Positions 1 through 9,077 of a DNA stretch of 64,000 nt are shown here, piece by piece. The notes beneath the pieces are model-generated. The model did not search any database, was not told the DNA's origin, and was given only the letters and a program-made list of their open reading frames with translations. The DNA comes from JAGXTF01 sp044224315 (GTDB lineage Bacteria > Bacteroidota > Bacteroidia > NS11-12g > UBA955), in NCBI GenBank assembly GCA_044224315.1, contig JBGAKR010000001.1, positions 496,001 through 560,000 on the forward strand, read 5' to 3'. The position numbers and the translations under genes are program-made. Position 1 is the first letter of the stretch, and the number at the start of each line of letters is the position of its first letter.

Positions 1-234
1 ATGGACAAGTGGTTCGACAACGGATTTACCGATTCATTCCGCCACATAAACAAAGACCCGCACCACTACACCTGGTGGAGTTTCAGAGCCAACGCACGCA
101 ACAACAACAAAGGCTGGCGCATCGATTACATCAGTGTAAGCAATAGCATTGCCAATTCAATTAATAATGCCAAAATAGTCCCCGATGCCAAGCATTCAGA
201 CCATTGTCCGATGTATCTGGAAATAGCGATATAG
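1..234 (+). CDS. xth: Exodeoxyribonuclease III, C-terminal part (5' end outside window)
   Basis: This is the last 77 codons of an ExoIII/AP-endonuclease-family gene (EEP superfamily), whose products act in base-excision repair as AP endonuclease and 3'-5' exonuclease. The segment reads 'GFTDSFRHINKDPHHYTWWS', then 'GWRIDYI', then 'KHSDHCPMYLEI'. These are the family's C-terminal blocks: the TWW loop, the R-x-D-Y-I motif and the catalytic S-D-H-C/P motif carrying the general-base Asp-His pair. The family is usually about 250 residues, so roughly two thirds lies left of the window. The ATG at base 1 is an internal Met, because family members continue smoothly upstream of it. Assignment is firm; the exact subtype is not distinguishable from this part. 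Confidence 0.88.
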   Translation: MDKWFDNGFTDSFRHINKDPHHYTWWSFRANARNNNKGWRIDYISVSNSIANSINNAKIVPDAKHSDHCPMYLEIAI

Positions 235-320
235 GGAATGGGGAATAGGGAATGGGGAATAGGGGTCGCGGGCGAGGATAGGGAGCTGTGGATAGGGAAT
301 GGGGAATAGTGGTCGCGGGC
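232..320 (+). repeat. G-rich repeat block, left arm flanking the four-helix-bundle gene
   Basis: Directly after the xth stop, the sequence is built from GGGAATRGGGAATAG-type units. A longer unit ending in GGTCGCGGGC occurs twice, ending at 273 and 320 (47-bp period). The core GATAGGGAATGGGGAAT (291-307) has an inverted near-copy at 881-897, on the other side of the small gene at 411-755. It is not coding. Confidence 0.7.
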
Positions 321-410
321 TAGGTTTTTATTTAGTCGAATGCATTCGTTTAAGTTGGTTATCCGTTTAAATATGTCTTTGATTCGGCAAAACCCATTAC
401 TTTGTTCCGA

Positions 411-755
411 ATGGATTTTAAAGAATTAAAAGTGTGGGCATTGGCAATGGACATTGCCAAAATAGTTTACAATGAAACACATAATTTTCCCAATACCGAA
501 ATATACGGTTTAACTTCACAAATGCGAAGATGTGCGGTAAGTGTTGCCGCCAATATTGCAGAGGGTCATTCACGCAATTCTAAAGGCGAATTCAAACAAT
601 TTCTCGGCATTTCAATTGGATCGCTTTCTGAACTGGAGACTCTTATTTTACTATCAAAAGAACTAAATATTAATCCCAAATCTGATTGGCAAGATCTACT
701 TTCAAAAATATTAGAAGAGCGAAAAATGCTTTTTGCATTAAAGTCTAAACTATGA
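411..755 (+). CDS. Four-helix-bundle protein (23S rRNA-intervening-sequence protein family)
   Basis: A 114-aa protein starting 'MDFKELKVWALAMDIAKIVY', with the family signature 'YGLTSQMRRCAVSVAANIAEG' split over helices 2-3 and 'FLGISIGSLSELETLILLS' in helix 3. This is the S23/IVP four-helix-bundle family. Members were first seen in open frames inside 23S rRNA intervening sequences and are related to the Avd accessory protein of diversity-generating retroelements. The biochemical role of free-standing copies is not established. The ATG at 411 is chosen over an upstream TTG at 402 because family members start with MDF/MNFK. The gene stands alone between a G-rich and a C-rich repeat block that are inverted relative to each other, as if the whole 0.7-kb unit were one inserted cassette. 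There is no reverse transcriptase nearby, so a retroelement role is not supported here. Confidence 0.85.
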   Translation: MDFKELKVWALAMDIAKIVYNETHNFPNTEIYGLTSQMRRCAVSVAANIAEGHSRNSKGEFKQFLGISIGSLSELETLILLSKELNINPKSDWQDLLSKILEERKMLFALKSKL

Positions 756-810
756 TAACAAAATTATCAAGGACAAAGTTCATTGAACACCCCCTTTTTA
801 GGAAACAACA

Positions 811-935
811 AGCTATTCCCCATCGTCTTTTCCCTAATTACTTCTGAACATAACAAACCCTGGCAACTGTGGCTGCCGCAATTCCCTATTCCCTATCAGC
901 TGTCCCCTGCTCCCTGCTCCCTACTTCTTGATCTC
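811..935 (+). repeat. C-rich repeat block, right arm flanking the four-helix-bundle gene
   Basis: The sequence is made of CTATTCCCC, ATTCCCTATTCCCTATC (881-897) and TGTCCCCTGCTCCCTGCTCCC-like units. ATTCCCTATTCCCTATC is the reverse complement (one mismatch) of 291-307, and CAGCT next to it mirrors AGCTG in the left block. The block runs into the end of the convergent gene at 921. A transcript across 291-897 could fold into a long stem with the small gene in the loop. Confidence 0.6.
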
Positions 936-2021
936 CCTAATCTCCCCTTGTGGGGTTACGATGAGTAATTCAGTGGTTTTTTCGGTTTTGGTGGTGGTTA
1001 TTACTTCCTTGGGTTGGTTGTACCTGTAGTGCACCGATAGCGTGTAAACAAATTGAATGGGGGGTTGCAATGGCGATGGATTTACTACGGCATCAAACCC
1101 CTCCATGGTGGCTTGATTGTAGAAAACAGTGGTGCGTGTTATCATGCCGCTGCTGGTTTTCATCATGGTATTGTTGTCTTCGGGTTTGTCGCTTTCATCA
1201 ACGCTGCTTACCGCAAGGGGTTTGTAGGCCTGATAACGGTCTATTGGAAAAAATATATTTCCGGTTTCGGTAAATTGTTTAAAACTTGTATCCACATTTA
1301 CTCCCAGTTTTTTGTAATTGGCTAATTTGGCATTCAATGCGGCAACGGCTTTTGTGCGCATAATTTGGCCCGCATATTCGGCCGAATCATACATGTATTC
1401 TACTTTAATTAAATCATAAATTTCGCATTGTGCGGCCATGGCAAATAAGCGATCTAAATGATTGGGGTCGTAATATTTTACATGTACATTTTTCTGAATT
1501 TCAAAACCTTTTGGCACCTGGGTATAGTTTTTAGAAAACACCCTTTTTTCTTTCGAATAAATAGGCACTAAAGCAATCATATCCAAATAAAAATTATCGC
1601 GTTTCAGTCCCAAAGATTTTGCCATTGCTATAAACTTTTCTACCCTTCTGTTCATTAATGTATCCAATTCACTAATCTTTTCAGCGGCCTGGTTAATATG
1701 AAAAATAGCCATATACGCCGAGGGTTTGGCATTAAATAAAATATTTACATTCACTACTATTTCGCTATTCGAAGTAGAATACCCGGCCGGACTTAAGCCC
1801 GAAAATATACTGGGCGCAGCATTGCTGTTTTGATAACTAAAATCATTATTTACTATCGGTTGAGACGATTTATACTTGCGATCAGAAGCACTTCTGTAAT
1901 TCATATTTTGCTGAAACCGGTTGTTCGAATTGTATATCTCATTGCCTGTGGCCTGGGAAAAAACATTATTTGTATATACAAATAATAGCATTGCAATGCA
2001 TATTCCTGTTGACTTTTTCAT
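921..2021 (-). CDS. SIMPL-domain (DUF541/YggE-like) secreted protein
   Basis: A 366-aa protein with an N-terminal signal peptide (start 'MKKSTGICIAMLLFVYT', ending near 'NNVFSQA'). The ATG at 2021 is preferred over the in-frame ATG at 2036 because it begins the signal peptide. Residues about 85-260 resemble the SIMPL/DUF541 fold: a beta strand 'VVNVNILFNAKPSAYMAIF', a helical stretch with 'LMNRRVEKFIAMAKSLGLKR' in which a running index is derived, then 'KNVHVKYYDPNHLDRLFAMA' and 'AVAALNAKLANYKKLGV'. These correspond to the repeated beta/alpha halves of YggE. Function in the family is poorly defined (periplasmic, oxidative-stress associated in E. coli). The C-terminal 100 residues are not recognised. 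The assignment rests on pattern, not on invariant residues, so it is moderate. Confidence 0.55.
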   Translation of the reverse strand: MKKSTGICIAMLLFVYTNNVFSQATGNEIYNSNNRFQQNMNYRSASDRKYKSSQPIVNNDFSYQNSNAAPSIFSGLSPAGYSTSNSEIVVNVNILFNAKPSAYMAIFHINQAAEKISELDTLMNRRVEKFIAMAKSLGLKRDNFYLDMIALVPIYSKEKRVFSKNYTQVPKGFEIQKNVHVKYYDPNHLDRLFAMAAQCEIYDLIKVEYMYDSAEYAGQIMRTKAVAALNAKLANYKKLGVNVDTSFKQFTETGNIFFPIDRYQAYKPLAVSSVDESDKPEDNNTMMKTSSGMITRTTVFYNQATMEGFDAVVNPSPLQPPIQFVYTLSVHYRYNQPKEVITTTKTEKTTELLIVTPQGEIREIKK

Positions 2022-2109
2022 GCAACGAAATTGCAACTAAGGATTCCAAGTTTGTGTAAGTTTGTGTGAAACAACCACACCAATGAGTAAAACGTACTTA
2101 ATTTTAGTT

Positions 2110-2757
2110 TTACCTCCGTTTCCAGGGTGTATACCTGTAATGGCCTGTTATTTTTGCATCAAATAAATAATCCTGCAAGCGAGGACCAGAGCCTATATTA
2201 TGCACAATTAAAAAGCGGCTTGTATCCTCCGTGCTGCGCTGATTGGTTACTATGCCCACATGTCCGGCCGATACATCCCAAAACACAATATCGCCGGGTA
2301 GGTAATCTTTGGCACTATCGGTTATCGTAAGTTTTTTTCCAAACCGTGTAAAAAACACCTCCATATTGGGTGTGCGCCTGTGGTCAATATTGGCATCAAT
2401 GCGGTCGCTATGCCGGCGGGCATTGTAAATAGCAAAAGCCCGTTTCATGTCTTCATGAATCAGTTTTTGCAAATCATAGCCCACTTTGCGGTAGGCCCTG
2501 ATAATTACATCTGTGCACACCCCCAAACTGTCGGGTATATCGCCATTGGGATAAGGAATTACAAAATAACTGCCGTCGTAAGTTACCCGCTTATGCGTTT
2601 GTTGCATAGCAGCCTCAACCAATTTGCGCGTGTTTGAATCTTTGATAGTTACCTCTGCCTGCTTGGTGTGGGCCGCACGATTTTCGGTTTTCGCATGCAA
2701 ACAAGCCAACACAAAAGCCAAACAAAAAAACCACAGCAAAATATACTTCGGTTTCAT
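2110..2757 (-). CDS. DUF1287 family protein (NlpC/P60-like fold), secreted
   Basis: A 215-aa protein with an N-terminal hydrophobic signal 'YILLWFFCLAFVLACLHA', possibly a lipoprotein (LACL). The DUF1287 hallmark blocks are all present: 'YDGSYFVIPYPNGDIP', 'GVCTDVIIRAYRKVGYDL', 'NIDHRRTPNMEVFFTR', 'GDIVFWDVSAGHVGIVT' and 'IVHNIGSGPRLQDYL'. Cys in GVCTD with the His of GHVGI and the later His form the Cys-His arrangement of NlpC/P60-type hydrolases. This predicts a cell-envelope amidase/peptidase-like activity, although substrates of DUF1287 proteins (E. coli YijF) are unknown. It is a single gene between purM and the SIMPL gene on the same strand. Family call firm, function inferred. Confidence 0.82.
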   Translation of the reverse strand: MKPKYILLWFFCLAFVLACLHAKTENRAAHTKQAEVTIKDSNTRKLVEAAMQQTHKRVTYDGSYFVIPYPNGDIPDSLGVCTDVIIRAYRKVGYDLQKLIHEDMKRAFAIYNARRHSDRIDANIDHRRTPNMEVFFTRFGKKLTITDSAKDYLPGDIVFWDVSAGHVGIVTNQRSTEDTSRFLIVHNIGSGPRLQDYLFDAKITGHYRYTPWKRR

Positions 2758-2810
2758 GGTAATGTATAAAACGAAAAAAAACTATGTTTATTCTAATGCA
2801 ATGAATTAAA

Positions 2811-3974
2811 TTAATAATTCAAGTCGCCAAATTCGCCGCGGATGCTGAGTTTTTTACCTTCTGCTGCCTCTACATGCCCGATAATTTGCGCATCCAGATT
2901 CATACTTTTGGCAATGGAAATCATATTTTCTGCGCTTTTTTCATCGGTATATATTTCCATTCTATGGCCCATATTAAACACGCGAAACATCTCTTCCCAT
3001 GGGGTTTCGCTTTGTTCTTTAATTAAATTAAAAAGGGGTGGAATGGGCAATAAATGATTTTTAATTACATGCACATTTTCGGCAAAATGCAATACCTTGG
3101 TTTGGCCGCCCCCGCTGCAGTGCACCATGCCTTTTATGGCATTCCGATTTTCTTTTAAAATGGCATGAATTAAAGGGGCATAAGTACGGGTTGGGGAAAG
3201 TACCAATTTGCCTGCGTTTAAGGGTGAGTTTGCCACAGCATCGGTAAGCAACATATTGCCGCTGTAAATCACTTCTTCGGGCACAGCCGGATCATAACTT
3301 TCGGGGTATTTTTGGCGATAAACCGACGAAAATACATCGTGTCTGGCACTGGTAAGCCCATTGCTGCCCATACCTCCATTGTATTCCTTTTCCCAACTGG
3401 TTTGGCCATAACTTGCAAAACCCACAATTACCTGGCCTGCGCCTATGGTATGATTGCTGATTATGTCGCTGCGTTTGGCACGCGCTGCCAGTGTAGAATC
3501 CACAATAATTGTGCGCACCAAATCTCCCACATCGGCTGTTTCGCCGCCTGTGGTGACAATATCAATACCATGGCTGCGCATTTCTTCGCAAAATTCTTCT
3601 GTACCATTAATCAGGGATGCAATCACTTCACCCGGTACCAGATTTTTGTTGCGGCCAATGGTACTACTTAGCAAAAATGGTCCGGTAACACCCACACAAA
3701 GCAGGTCATCGGTATTCATAACTATCGCATCCTGGGCAATGCCCTTCCATACTGAAATATCGCCGGTTTCTTTCCAGTAAATGTAGGCCAGACTGCTTTT
3801 GGTACCAGCCCCGTCGGCATGCACAATGTTGCAGTATTCGGCATCGTTGCCCATAAAATCGGGAATAACCTTACAAAATGCTTTGGGGAACAACCCTTTG
3901 TCTACATTTCGTATGGCATTGTGTACGTCTTCCTTCTGACTGGAAACGCCGCGTTTGGCATATTTATCCTGCAT
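2811..3974 (-). CDS. purM: Phosphoribosylformylglycinamidine cyclo-ligase (AIR synthetase)
   Basis: Converts FGAM and ATP to aminoimidazole ribotide in de novo purine synthesis (cytosol). The 387-aa product has the PurM blocks in order: 'IVHADGAGTKSSLAY' (ATP/Mg binding, about residues 50-64), 'DAIVMNTDDLLCVG' (about 83-96), 'IVTTGGETADVGD' (139-151), 'SNGLTSARHDVF', and 'HCSGGGQTKVLHF' in the C-terminal AIRS_C domain. Length fits the longer Bacteroidota version (about 390 aa, against about 345 in E. coli). Starts at ATG 3974. There is no other purine gene beside it, as is common in this phylum. High confidence. Confidence 0.95.
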   Translation of the reverse strand: MQDKYAKRGVSSQKEDVHNAIRNVDKGLFPKAFCKVIPDFMGNDAEYCNIVHADGAGTKSSLAYIYWKETGDISVWKGIAQDAIVMNTDDLLCVGVTGPFLLSSTIGRNKNLVPGEVIASLINGTEEFCEEMRSHGIDIVTTGGETADVGDLVRTIIVDSTLAARAKRSDIISNHTIGAGQVIVGFASYGQTSWEKEYNGGMGSNGLTSARHDVFSSVYRQKYPESYDPAVPEEVIYSGNMLLTDAVANSPLNAGKLVLSPTRTYAPLIHAILKENRNAIKGMVHCSGGGQTKVLHFAENVHVIKNHLLPIPPLFNLIKEQSETPWEEMFRVFNMGHRMEIYTDEKSAENMISIAKSMNLDAQIIGHVEAAEGKKLSIRGEFGDLNY

Positions 3975-4234
3975 GCTGGGGCAAAATTAGTTAAACTTAG
4001 GGATTATACCCCTTTCAGGCAAAATAAGTGGAAAAAACACCCTGTGTTGCGCGTAGCTGTTTTCGCATAGGTGATTGCAGTGATGCAAAAGCCTGTTTCT
4101 GACGCAAAAGGCTGATAGAAGATTTTTGGCACCATAAAGCATCGCAAAAACTGCTGATAGAGATTTTACCGCAGCACCCAATCACTTTCCGTTTATACGA
4201 ATTTTAGCCATTTTCATTATACTTGCTTTTAATT

Positions 4235-4633
4235 ATGGAAAATTTTTCAGTGGAACCAACACAAAAACATCCCTGGGTTGAAGGATTTGAACCTTTAATC
4301 AGATGGGCTAATAAAACCGGTCAACTGGTTAAGATTTTAAGTATTACTATTTTTCTTTATAATTTATATAATTTTATTTATTATAAATATCAGACAGCCC
4401 ATTATGGACCATCCTTGATTTCCGCATTGGTTTTTTGTTCTTTATTCTGGTTTTGTTATTACAAGTTAAGCTCCGCTACACAGCATTTAAAAGCATTTAT
4501 TGATAACCCGGAGGACATCGAAATCGAAAAGTTTGCCATGCATTTATATCACCACTTTATAGTGTATCTGGTAATAAACGCATTGAATTTAGTGGGTATT
4601 GTATTTTTGATACTATTCTCTTACAACAGGTAA
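4235..4633 (+). CDS. Small multi-pass membrane protein, unknown function
   Basis: A 132-aa protein with three or four hydrophobic segments (around 'ILSITIFLYNLYNFIYY', 'LISALVFCSLFWFCYY', 'FIVYLVINALNLVGIVFLI'). ATG 4235 is preferred to the upstream TTG at 4223. The last third ('DNPEDIEIEKFAMHLYHHF') parallels 'SDPNDKSMNQISFNLAYVY' in the next gene, so the two look like diverged tandem paralogues. The stop codon (4631-4633) lies 3 nt before the next gene's ATG, implying co-transcription. I do not recognise the family. Confidence 0.6.
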   Translation: MENFSVEPTQKHPWVEGFEPLIRWANKTGQLVKILSITIFLYNLYNFIYYKYQTAHYGPSLISALVFCSLFWFCYYKLSSATQHLKAFIDNPEDIEIEKFAMHLYHHFIVYLVINALNLVGIVFLILFSYNR

Positions 4634-4636
4634 ATG

Positions 4637-5014
4637 ATGGAAAATAACATTCTCGATACCACCTCACACACCAATTCCAATTTGAAAGCTGTTCAAAGGA
4701 AATTCAGAATCATTTCAAACCTCCTTGTATTCATTGCAACCACTTATCTGCTCTTCATTCCTGCAATTCTCATCCTTCAATTTCAGCTGAGAATACAAGT
4801 GTTAAATCTCACTTCAATAGGAAGCCTGTTAATTGGTATAATAACCTCAATTTTCTTTATAAAATTAATCCGTCCTTTGAACCGTTTTAATAGTGATCCA
4901 AACGATAAATCTATGAACCAGATAAGTTTCAACCTGGCCTATGTATATCTTGTCAAATTTATTATTATACTTGCAATTGTCTTTGTTACTGTTTTTAAAT
5001 GGTTTATGCATTAG
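4637..5014 (+). CDS. Small multi-pass membrane protein, paralogue of the preceding gene
   Basis: A 125-aa protein, 'MENNILDTTSHTNSNLK' followed by a hydrophobic hairpin ('LLVFIATTYLLFIPAILIL'), a second pair of helices ('LTSIGSLLIGIITSIFFI') and a C-terminal helix ('FIIILAIVFVTVF'). The architecture and the Asp/Asn-rich segment before the last helix match the preceding gene, whose stop is 3 nt upstream. ATG 4637 is chosen over ATG 4634 because both proteins then start MEN. No domain is recognised. The 110 bases after it are non-coding up to the convergent T9SS gene. Confidence 0.58.
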   Translation: MENNILDTTSHTNSNLKAVQRKFRIISNLLVFIATTYLLFIPAILILQFQLRIQVLNLTSIGSLLIGIITSIFFIKLIRPLNRFNSDPNDKSMNQISFNLAYVYLVKFIIILAIVFVTVFKWFMH

Positions 5015-5127
5015 AATCATTTAAAATTGCAGTTGTTCGATTAAAAAATATAAATTAAAAATCTCCATAAGCGGGTGTTTCATAGGTATCCATTGCACAG
5101 GACTATCGTTCTACGCGGCTGCAATCC

Positions 5128-8100
5128 TTAAGGATGCTGCACCAGTATTTTAGTTGAAAAGGTATGTGTGGCGTTGGTAACAACAACCAAGTAGGCACCG
5201 TTTGCCCAATCCCGGGTATTAATAGCAGTTTGACCCGATACTAATTGCGAAGCATATATCACTTTGCCAGTTAAAGTTGTTATTTGTATATACAAACTTT
5301 CAGGCTCTATCCCTTTTGTGTCAAGTGTTAACATATCATTGGCAGGGTTAGGATACAGCCCAATTAAAGCGCCAATATTTGTATATACAACTTTCAATCC
5401 CAGGCAATCGGCCACCTTTACAATCCGGGTTTTGGTGGTAATATTTCCCGAACCATCCGTTGCAGTATAAGTTTCGGCGTAAAGGCCCATCACAAATGGA
5501 TCTACAGCGCCCGATTTTGTTAAAGTTATCTGCCCTTTGGGATAGTAATTATCATTTACAGTTGGGCTTACAGGTACATAGGTAGTATTAATCTGATGGC
5601 AGATGGTATCGGGGGTATTCAAATCTATGGTAGGTGGAATGAGGTCATCCACGATATAATTAATCGTATAACCGTTTTCCCATGCAAAATTGCCCTCTGC
5701 ATCGGTGGCATAATACTGTATGGGATAAGTACCCCGAATCATGGTATTTACCGGGCCCGAAGTATTGGATGTGGTAAAAGCAATTTCACCCAGGCATGAA
5801 TCGATGGCCTTTACAGAATCAATAAATAAGCTGCTTAACTGCAATTTTACCACCATATTGTTTACAATATTTTTTCCGGCACGACGCAAATGGGGCTTTA
5901 CAAAATCCTGTATGTAAAAAGTGCGGTTTTCCCATCCTGTATCGCCAAATGAATTAACCGCATAATAGGTAATTTTATATTTTCCGGGTACCCCATTTTT
6001 ATAATTTGAAATGATTTTTACTTTATCACTTAAATTCCCATCTACAATATCTAATGCAACTGCCCCGGCTTCAAAATAGGTATCGCATACTCCAATAATC
6101 ATTCCATCGCCCCCATTGACAGTAATTTGGGGCGGACTCACCCACATATTTTCGGTGGTATTAGTTACGACAGGTTTTTCGGCATCGAAATAAATATGGG
6201 CTGTATTTTTAATTTTCTGATGGGGTTTTAACTGGGCCACTGGTTTTACGCTATAATAAAAATATCCATGGCTGAGAGGCTCGTTGTGGTTGCTATCCTG
6301 CAAATTAATTCCTAAAAATTTAAATGCCAGCGCATACCCTCTTCTTTCCATAAACCCGGCATGACTGCTGCTGGTAAATTCGATGGAATTGGTATCCAGC
6401 AGTGGGCTTAACGTGTCGCGTACAATTACATCGGTAGCCGGTGCGGTACCTGTATTCTGAAAGCGCACAAAATACTGAAGTACAGGATCTTTTTTATCCA
6501 TTACCGGTTTTTCGGAAACCTGCTTGTCGTTGGGGTCATGCGCATTTACAATTCCAAGTTTCAAGCTCGCATAATTATTGGATGAATCGCTATCGGTATT
6601 GCCCGAACCCAAAGGAAATATTTCGGTTTTAAATGTAAGATATCCAGTATCGGTATTCGACAGTAAATAATCTACCGTAATATTCGAAAAATCGAAATAA
6701 TCCAGTTTGCCAAGTTTAAAGGTGAGGCTGGTATCGGTTGCACTGTAAGTACCTGTATTTAATTTTAATCCTACTAATTTTCTGGATGCTTTGATGCGAC
6801 AGATAGCCGAGTCGATAATCTTATTTCCCTGATTTATACTATTCACATAAAACCGGCTCCAGATACCCCTGACGGTAGAAAATCCGGCGGCTGCTACTGC
6901 ACTGTGCGACAAGTCTAAACGGGGTTTTGAAGGATCGGCCAGAATGGCAAAATTCACATTCTTATTGCCTGTGCTGGTCCAGGTATCTTTCCCCGAAGCC
7001 GGGCAAGATACATACCAACCCTGGGGTAAAATGGGTTCAATTACCTTATGGGTAGAGTCGGTACGAAACTGATAAAATCCGTCCTGGACCTGGGTTAAAA
7101 CTTGTTTTTTACCGATTTTTATTTTCAGATTGGGCACATATCTTTCTTTCGAATTATTATCGAAAACACAATCGGTATCATGGTCAAAATACACAAATCC
7201 TTTGCCATCATATTGCCCGGAATTTGAACTCCAGCTTAAAACAAAACCGCTATCAGTGCCGCTTCCATTGCTTTCAAAAGTGATAAAAAATGTACCCGTT
7301 TTTGATCTCAATTTTGAAGGTAAAGTGGGTATATTTCCCTTGGTAAAACCGCCACCCGGGTGCAAGGCTTTACCTGTATCGCCCAATCCCTGATAGATTT
7401 TGAGCCTATCATTGGTGTCGGCAAATCGCATAAAATGGATTGTTAATTCGGCTTCTTCCGCAGATGTATTAATAGTAAAATTATCTACTTTTTTATCCCG
7501 GTTATTCCCATAATTCATGGTGGGACCACCGTTGTCATAAAGCCTACCGCTATCCCAATTGCTTTGTTTGCTTACAGATATATTGTAATCCATGGGTGGA
7601 ACACACCACACATTTTTACAATACCATGCAGAATACCCAATATTATTTTTAGCCCTTTGACATATGGTCCATTTTCCAATTTCATCCAACATAAAATAAG
7701 GCTCTTTTTGGTTACTTGTCATCGTATTTCCCATGGGCGAAGTAGCAGTCCACTCCCAAATATAGGCACCAGAATCAGCCAAACTATTACAATGAATTTG
7801 ATAATATATTTCGGATTGATTTGCTGATGTTTTGAAATCGGAATTGGGAACATTTGCGGCTTTGATTACATGCACCATTCTGGTAACAGATGCCGAATCA
7901 CCCATTGGATTTTTAACTTTAAATATGATTGGATACCAGCCTTCGGTAGAGCAAACAACCTTAGAGGTAATGATTATGTTGTAGTATAAATCGCCATAAA
8001 CCGAATCGGAAGCTTCGCATAAATACAAACTTGGATCATGAGTGCAACCAGTGGCACTGGGTTGATAATAAAGCGTTACGGAGTCTTTACCTAACAGTTT

Positions 8101-8181
8101 TATTTTGGGTCCTTTTGCTTGGATACTTGGTAAAATTAAACATGAGAGTAAGAAAAAAGTAAATTGTAAGATTCTATTCAT
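5128..8181 (-). CDS. T9SS type A cargo protein with CUB, SdrD-like, DUF11-like and DUF5011-like domains
   Basis: A large secreted protein (1017 aa from ATG 8181, which starts a clear signal peptide 'MNRILQFTFFLLSCLILPSI'; the longer frame to 8286 adds a segment without signal character). Approximate layout: PKD/Ig-like region to 220; CUB domain 227-317 ('TIHFMRFADTNDRLKIYQG', 'FITFESNGSGTDSGF'); SdrD-B-like strand region 327-420 ('GFVYFDHDTDCVFDN'); DUF11/DUF7619-like region 540-680 ('YFVRFQNTGTAPATDVIVRD', 'KNTAHIYFDAEKPVVTN'); three DUF5011/HYR-like repeats 684-924; and a C-terminal type A sorting signal 'LIGLYPNPANDMLTLDTKG' from about 929. It should cross the outer membrane by T9SS and be anchored or released as an adhesin-like surface protein. 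The substrate is unknown. Confidence 0.85.
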   Translation of the reverse strand: MNRILQFTFFLLSCLILPSIQAKGPKIKLLGKDSVTLYYQPSATGCTHDPSLYLCEASDSVYGDLYYNIIITSKVVCSTEGWYPIIFKVKNPMGDSASVTRMVHVIKAANVPNSDFKTSANQSEIYYQIHCNSLADSGAYIWEWTATSPMGNTMTSNQKEPYFMLDEIGKWTICQRAKNNIGYSAWYCKNVWCVPPMDYNISVSKQSNWDSGRLYDNGGPTMNYGNNRDKKVDNFTINTSAEEAELTIHFMRFADTNDRLKIYQGLGDTGKALHPGGGFTKGNIPTLPSKLRSKTGTFFITFESNGSGTDSGFVLSWSSNSGQYDGKGFVYFDHDTDCVFDNNSKERYVPNLKIKIGKKQVLTQVQDGFYQFRTDSTHKVIEPILPQGWYVSCPASGKDTWTSTGNKNVNFAILADPSKPRLDLSHSAVAAAGFSTVRGIWSRFYVNSINQGNKIIDSAICRIKASRKLVGLKLNTGTYSATDTSLTFKLGKLDYFDFSNITVDYLLSNTDTGYLTFKTEIFPLGSGNTDSDSSNNYASLKLGIVNAHDPNDKQVSEKPVMDKKDPVLQYFVRFQNTGTAPATDVIVRDTLSPLLDTNSIEFTSSSHAGFMERRGYALAFKFLGINLQDSNHNEPLSHGYFYYSVKPVAQLKPHQKIKNTAHIYFDAEKPVVTNTTENMWVSPPQITVNGGDGMIIGVCDTYFEAGAVALDIVDGNLSDKVKIISNYKNGVPGKYKITYYAVNSFGDTGWENRTFYIQDFVKPHLRRAGKNIVNNMVVKLQLSSLFIDSVKAIDSCLGEIAFTTSNTSGPVNTMIRGTYPIQYYATDAEGNFAWENGYTINYIVDDLIPPTIDLNTPDTICHQINTTYVPVSPTVNDNYYPKGQITLTKSGAVDPFVMGLYAETYTATDGSGNITTKTRIVKVADCLGLKVVYTNIGALIGLYPNPANDMLTLDTKGIEPESLYIQITTLTGKVIYASQLVSGQTAINTRDWANGAYLVVVTNATHTFSTKILVQHP

Positions 8182-8312
8182 ATTTATATTTTTATTGTGG
8201 TAAAATGACGCAATTATTTTTTGTGGTTGCACCAAATATTCATTCATGACTTTATTCTGACATTTCCACAGCGCTTCCGATTTCAACCCTAAATCCCGAT
8301 TTTTGCAGGAAT

Positions 8313-9077
8313 ATGACGCAGCGTCCCCTTATTTTGGTTAGCAACGATGATGGAATCACCTCTCCAGGTATTACCCACCTTATACAAGCCATGAAAGAGC
8401 TGGGCGATGTGATTGTAGTGGCCCCCGATAAGCCTCAGAGTGCTATGGGCCACGCCATTACCATCAATGAACCCATCAGGCTTACCAAAGTAGATATACA
8501 CCAGGGCGTACAAGCCTGGCAATGCAGTGGTACCCCTGTAGATTGTGTAAAACTGGCCATCGACAAATTATTGCCCCGCAAACCCGATTTGATGGTAAGC
8601 GGTATTAACCATGGCAGCAACTCCAGTATCAACGTTATTTACTCGGGCACTATGAGCGCTGCGGTTGAAGGTGCCATAGACGGCATGAAAGCCATAGGAT
8701 TTTCACTTTGTGATTATAGCTACGACGCTGATTTTACCCCGGTGATGCCCTACGTAAAAAAAATTGCCCAAAAAGTTTTGGATAATGAATTGCCTTATGG
8801 AACGTTATTAAATGTAAATATTCCCAAAGGGGAGATTAAGGGTTCGAAAGTTTGCCGGCAGGCAGTTGCCCGCTGGAAGGAAGAATTTGACGAACGCACC
8901 GATCCTTTCGGACGCAGTTACTACTGGATGACAGGCAAATTTGTAAATATGGACCATGGCACCGACACCGACGAATGGGCCCTGGCAAATGGATATATTT
9001 CCATTGTTCCTACTATGTTCGACCTTACCGATCATGGAAGAATTGGCACTATAAATAATTGGGATATTGATGCTTAA
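8313..9077 (+). CDS. surE: 5'/3'-nucleotidase SurE
   Basis: A 254-aa metal-dependent nucleoside-5'(3')-monophosphate phosphatase (stationary-phase survival family). The metal site 'LVSNDDGITSPGI' (N11, D12, D13) is at the N-terminus, with 'VVAPDKPQSAMGHAIT', 'CSGTPVDCVKLA' and 'VSGINHGSNSS' carrying the remaining ligands. Starts at ATG 8313 after an A/G-rich 'GCAGGAAT'. It overlaps the next gene by 8 nt. The order surE - small membrane protein - lpxB is a recurring arrangement in Bacteroidota. High confidence. Confidence 0.95.
   Translation: MTQRPLILVSNDDGITSPGITHLIQAMKELGDVIVVAPDKPQSAMGHAITINEPIRLTKVDIHQGVQAWQCSGTPVDCVKLAIDKLLPRKPDLMVSGINHGSNSSINVIYSGTMSAAVEGAIDGMKAIGFSLCDYSYDADFTPVMPYVKKIAQKVLDNELPYGTLLNVNIPKGEIKGSKVCRQAVARWKEEFDERTDPFGRSYYWMTGKFVNMDHGTDTDEWALANGYISIVPTMFDLTDHGRIGTINNWDIDA

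Noticed and set aside
402..755. Diversity-generating retroelement based on the Avd-like four-helix-bundle protein
   Set aside because: No reverse transcriptase, template repeat or variable C-type-lectin target is visible nearby.
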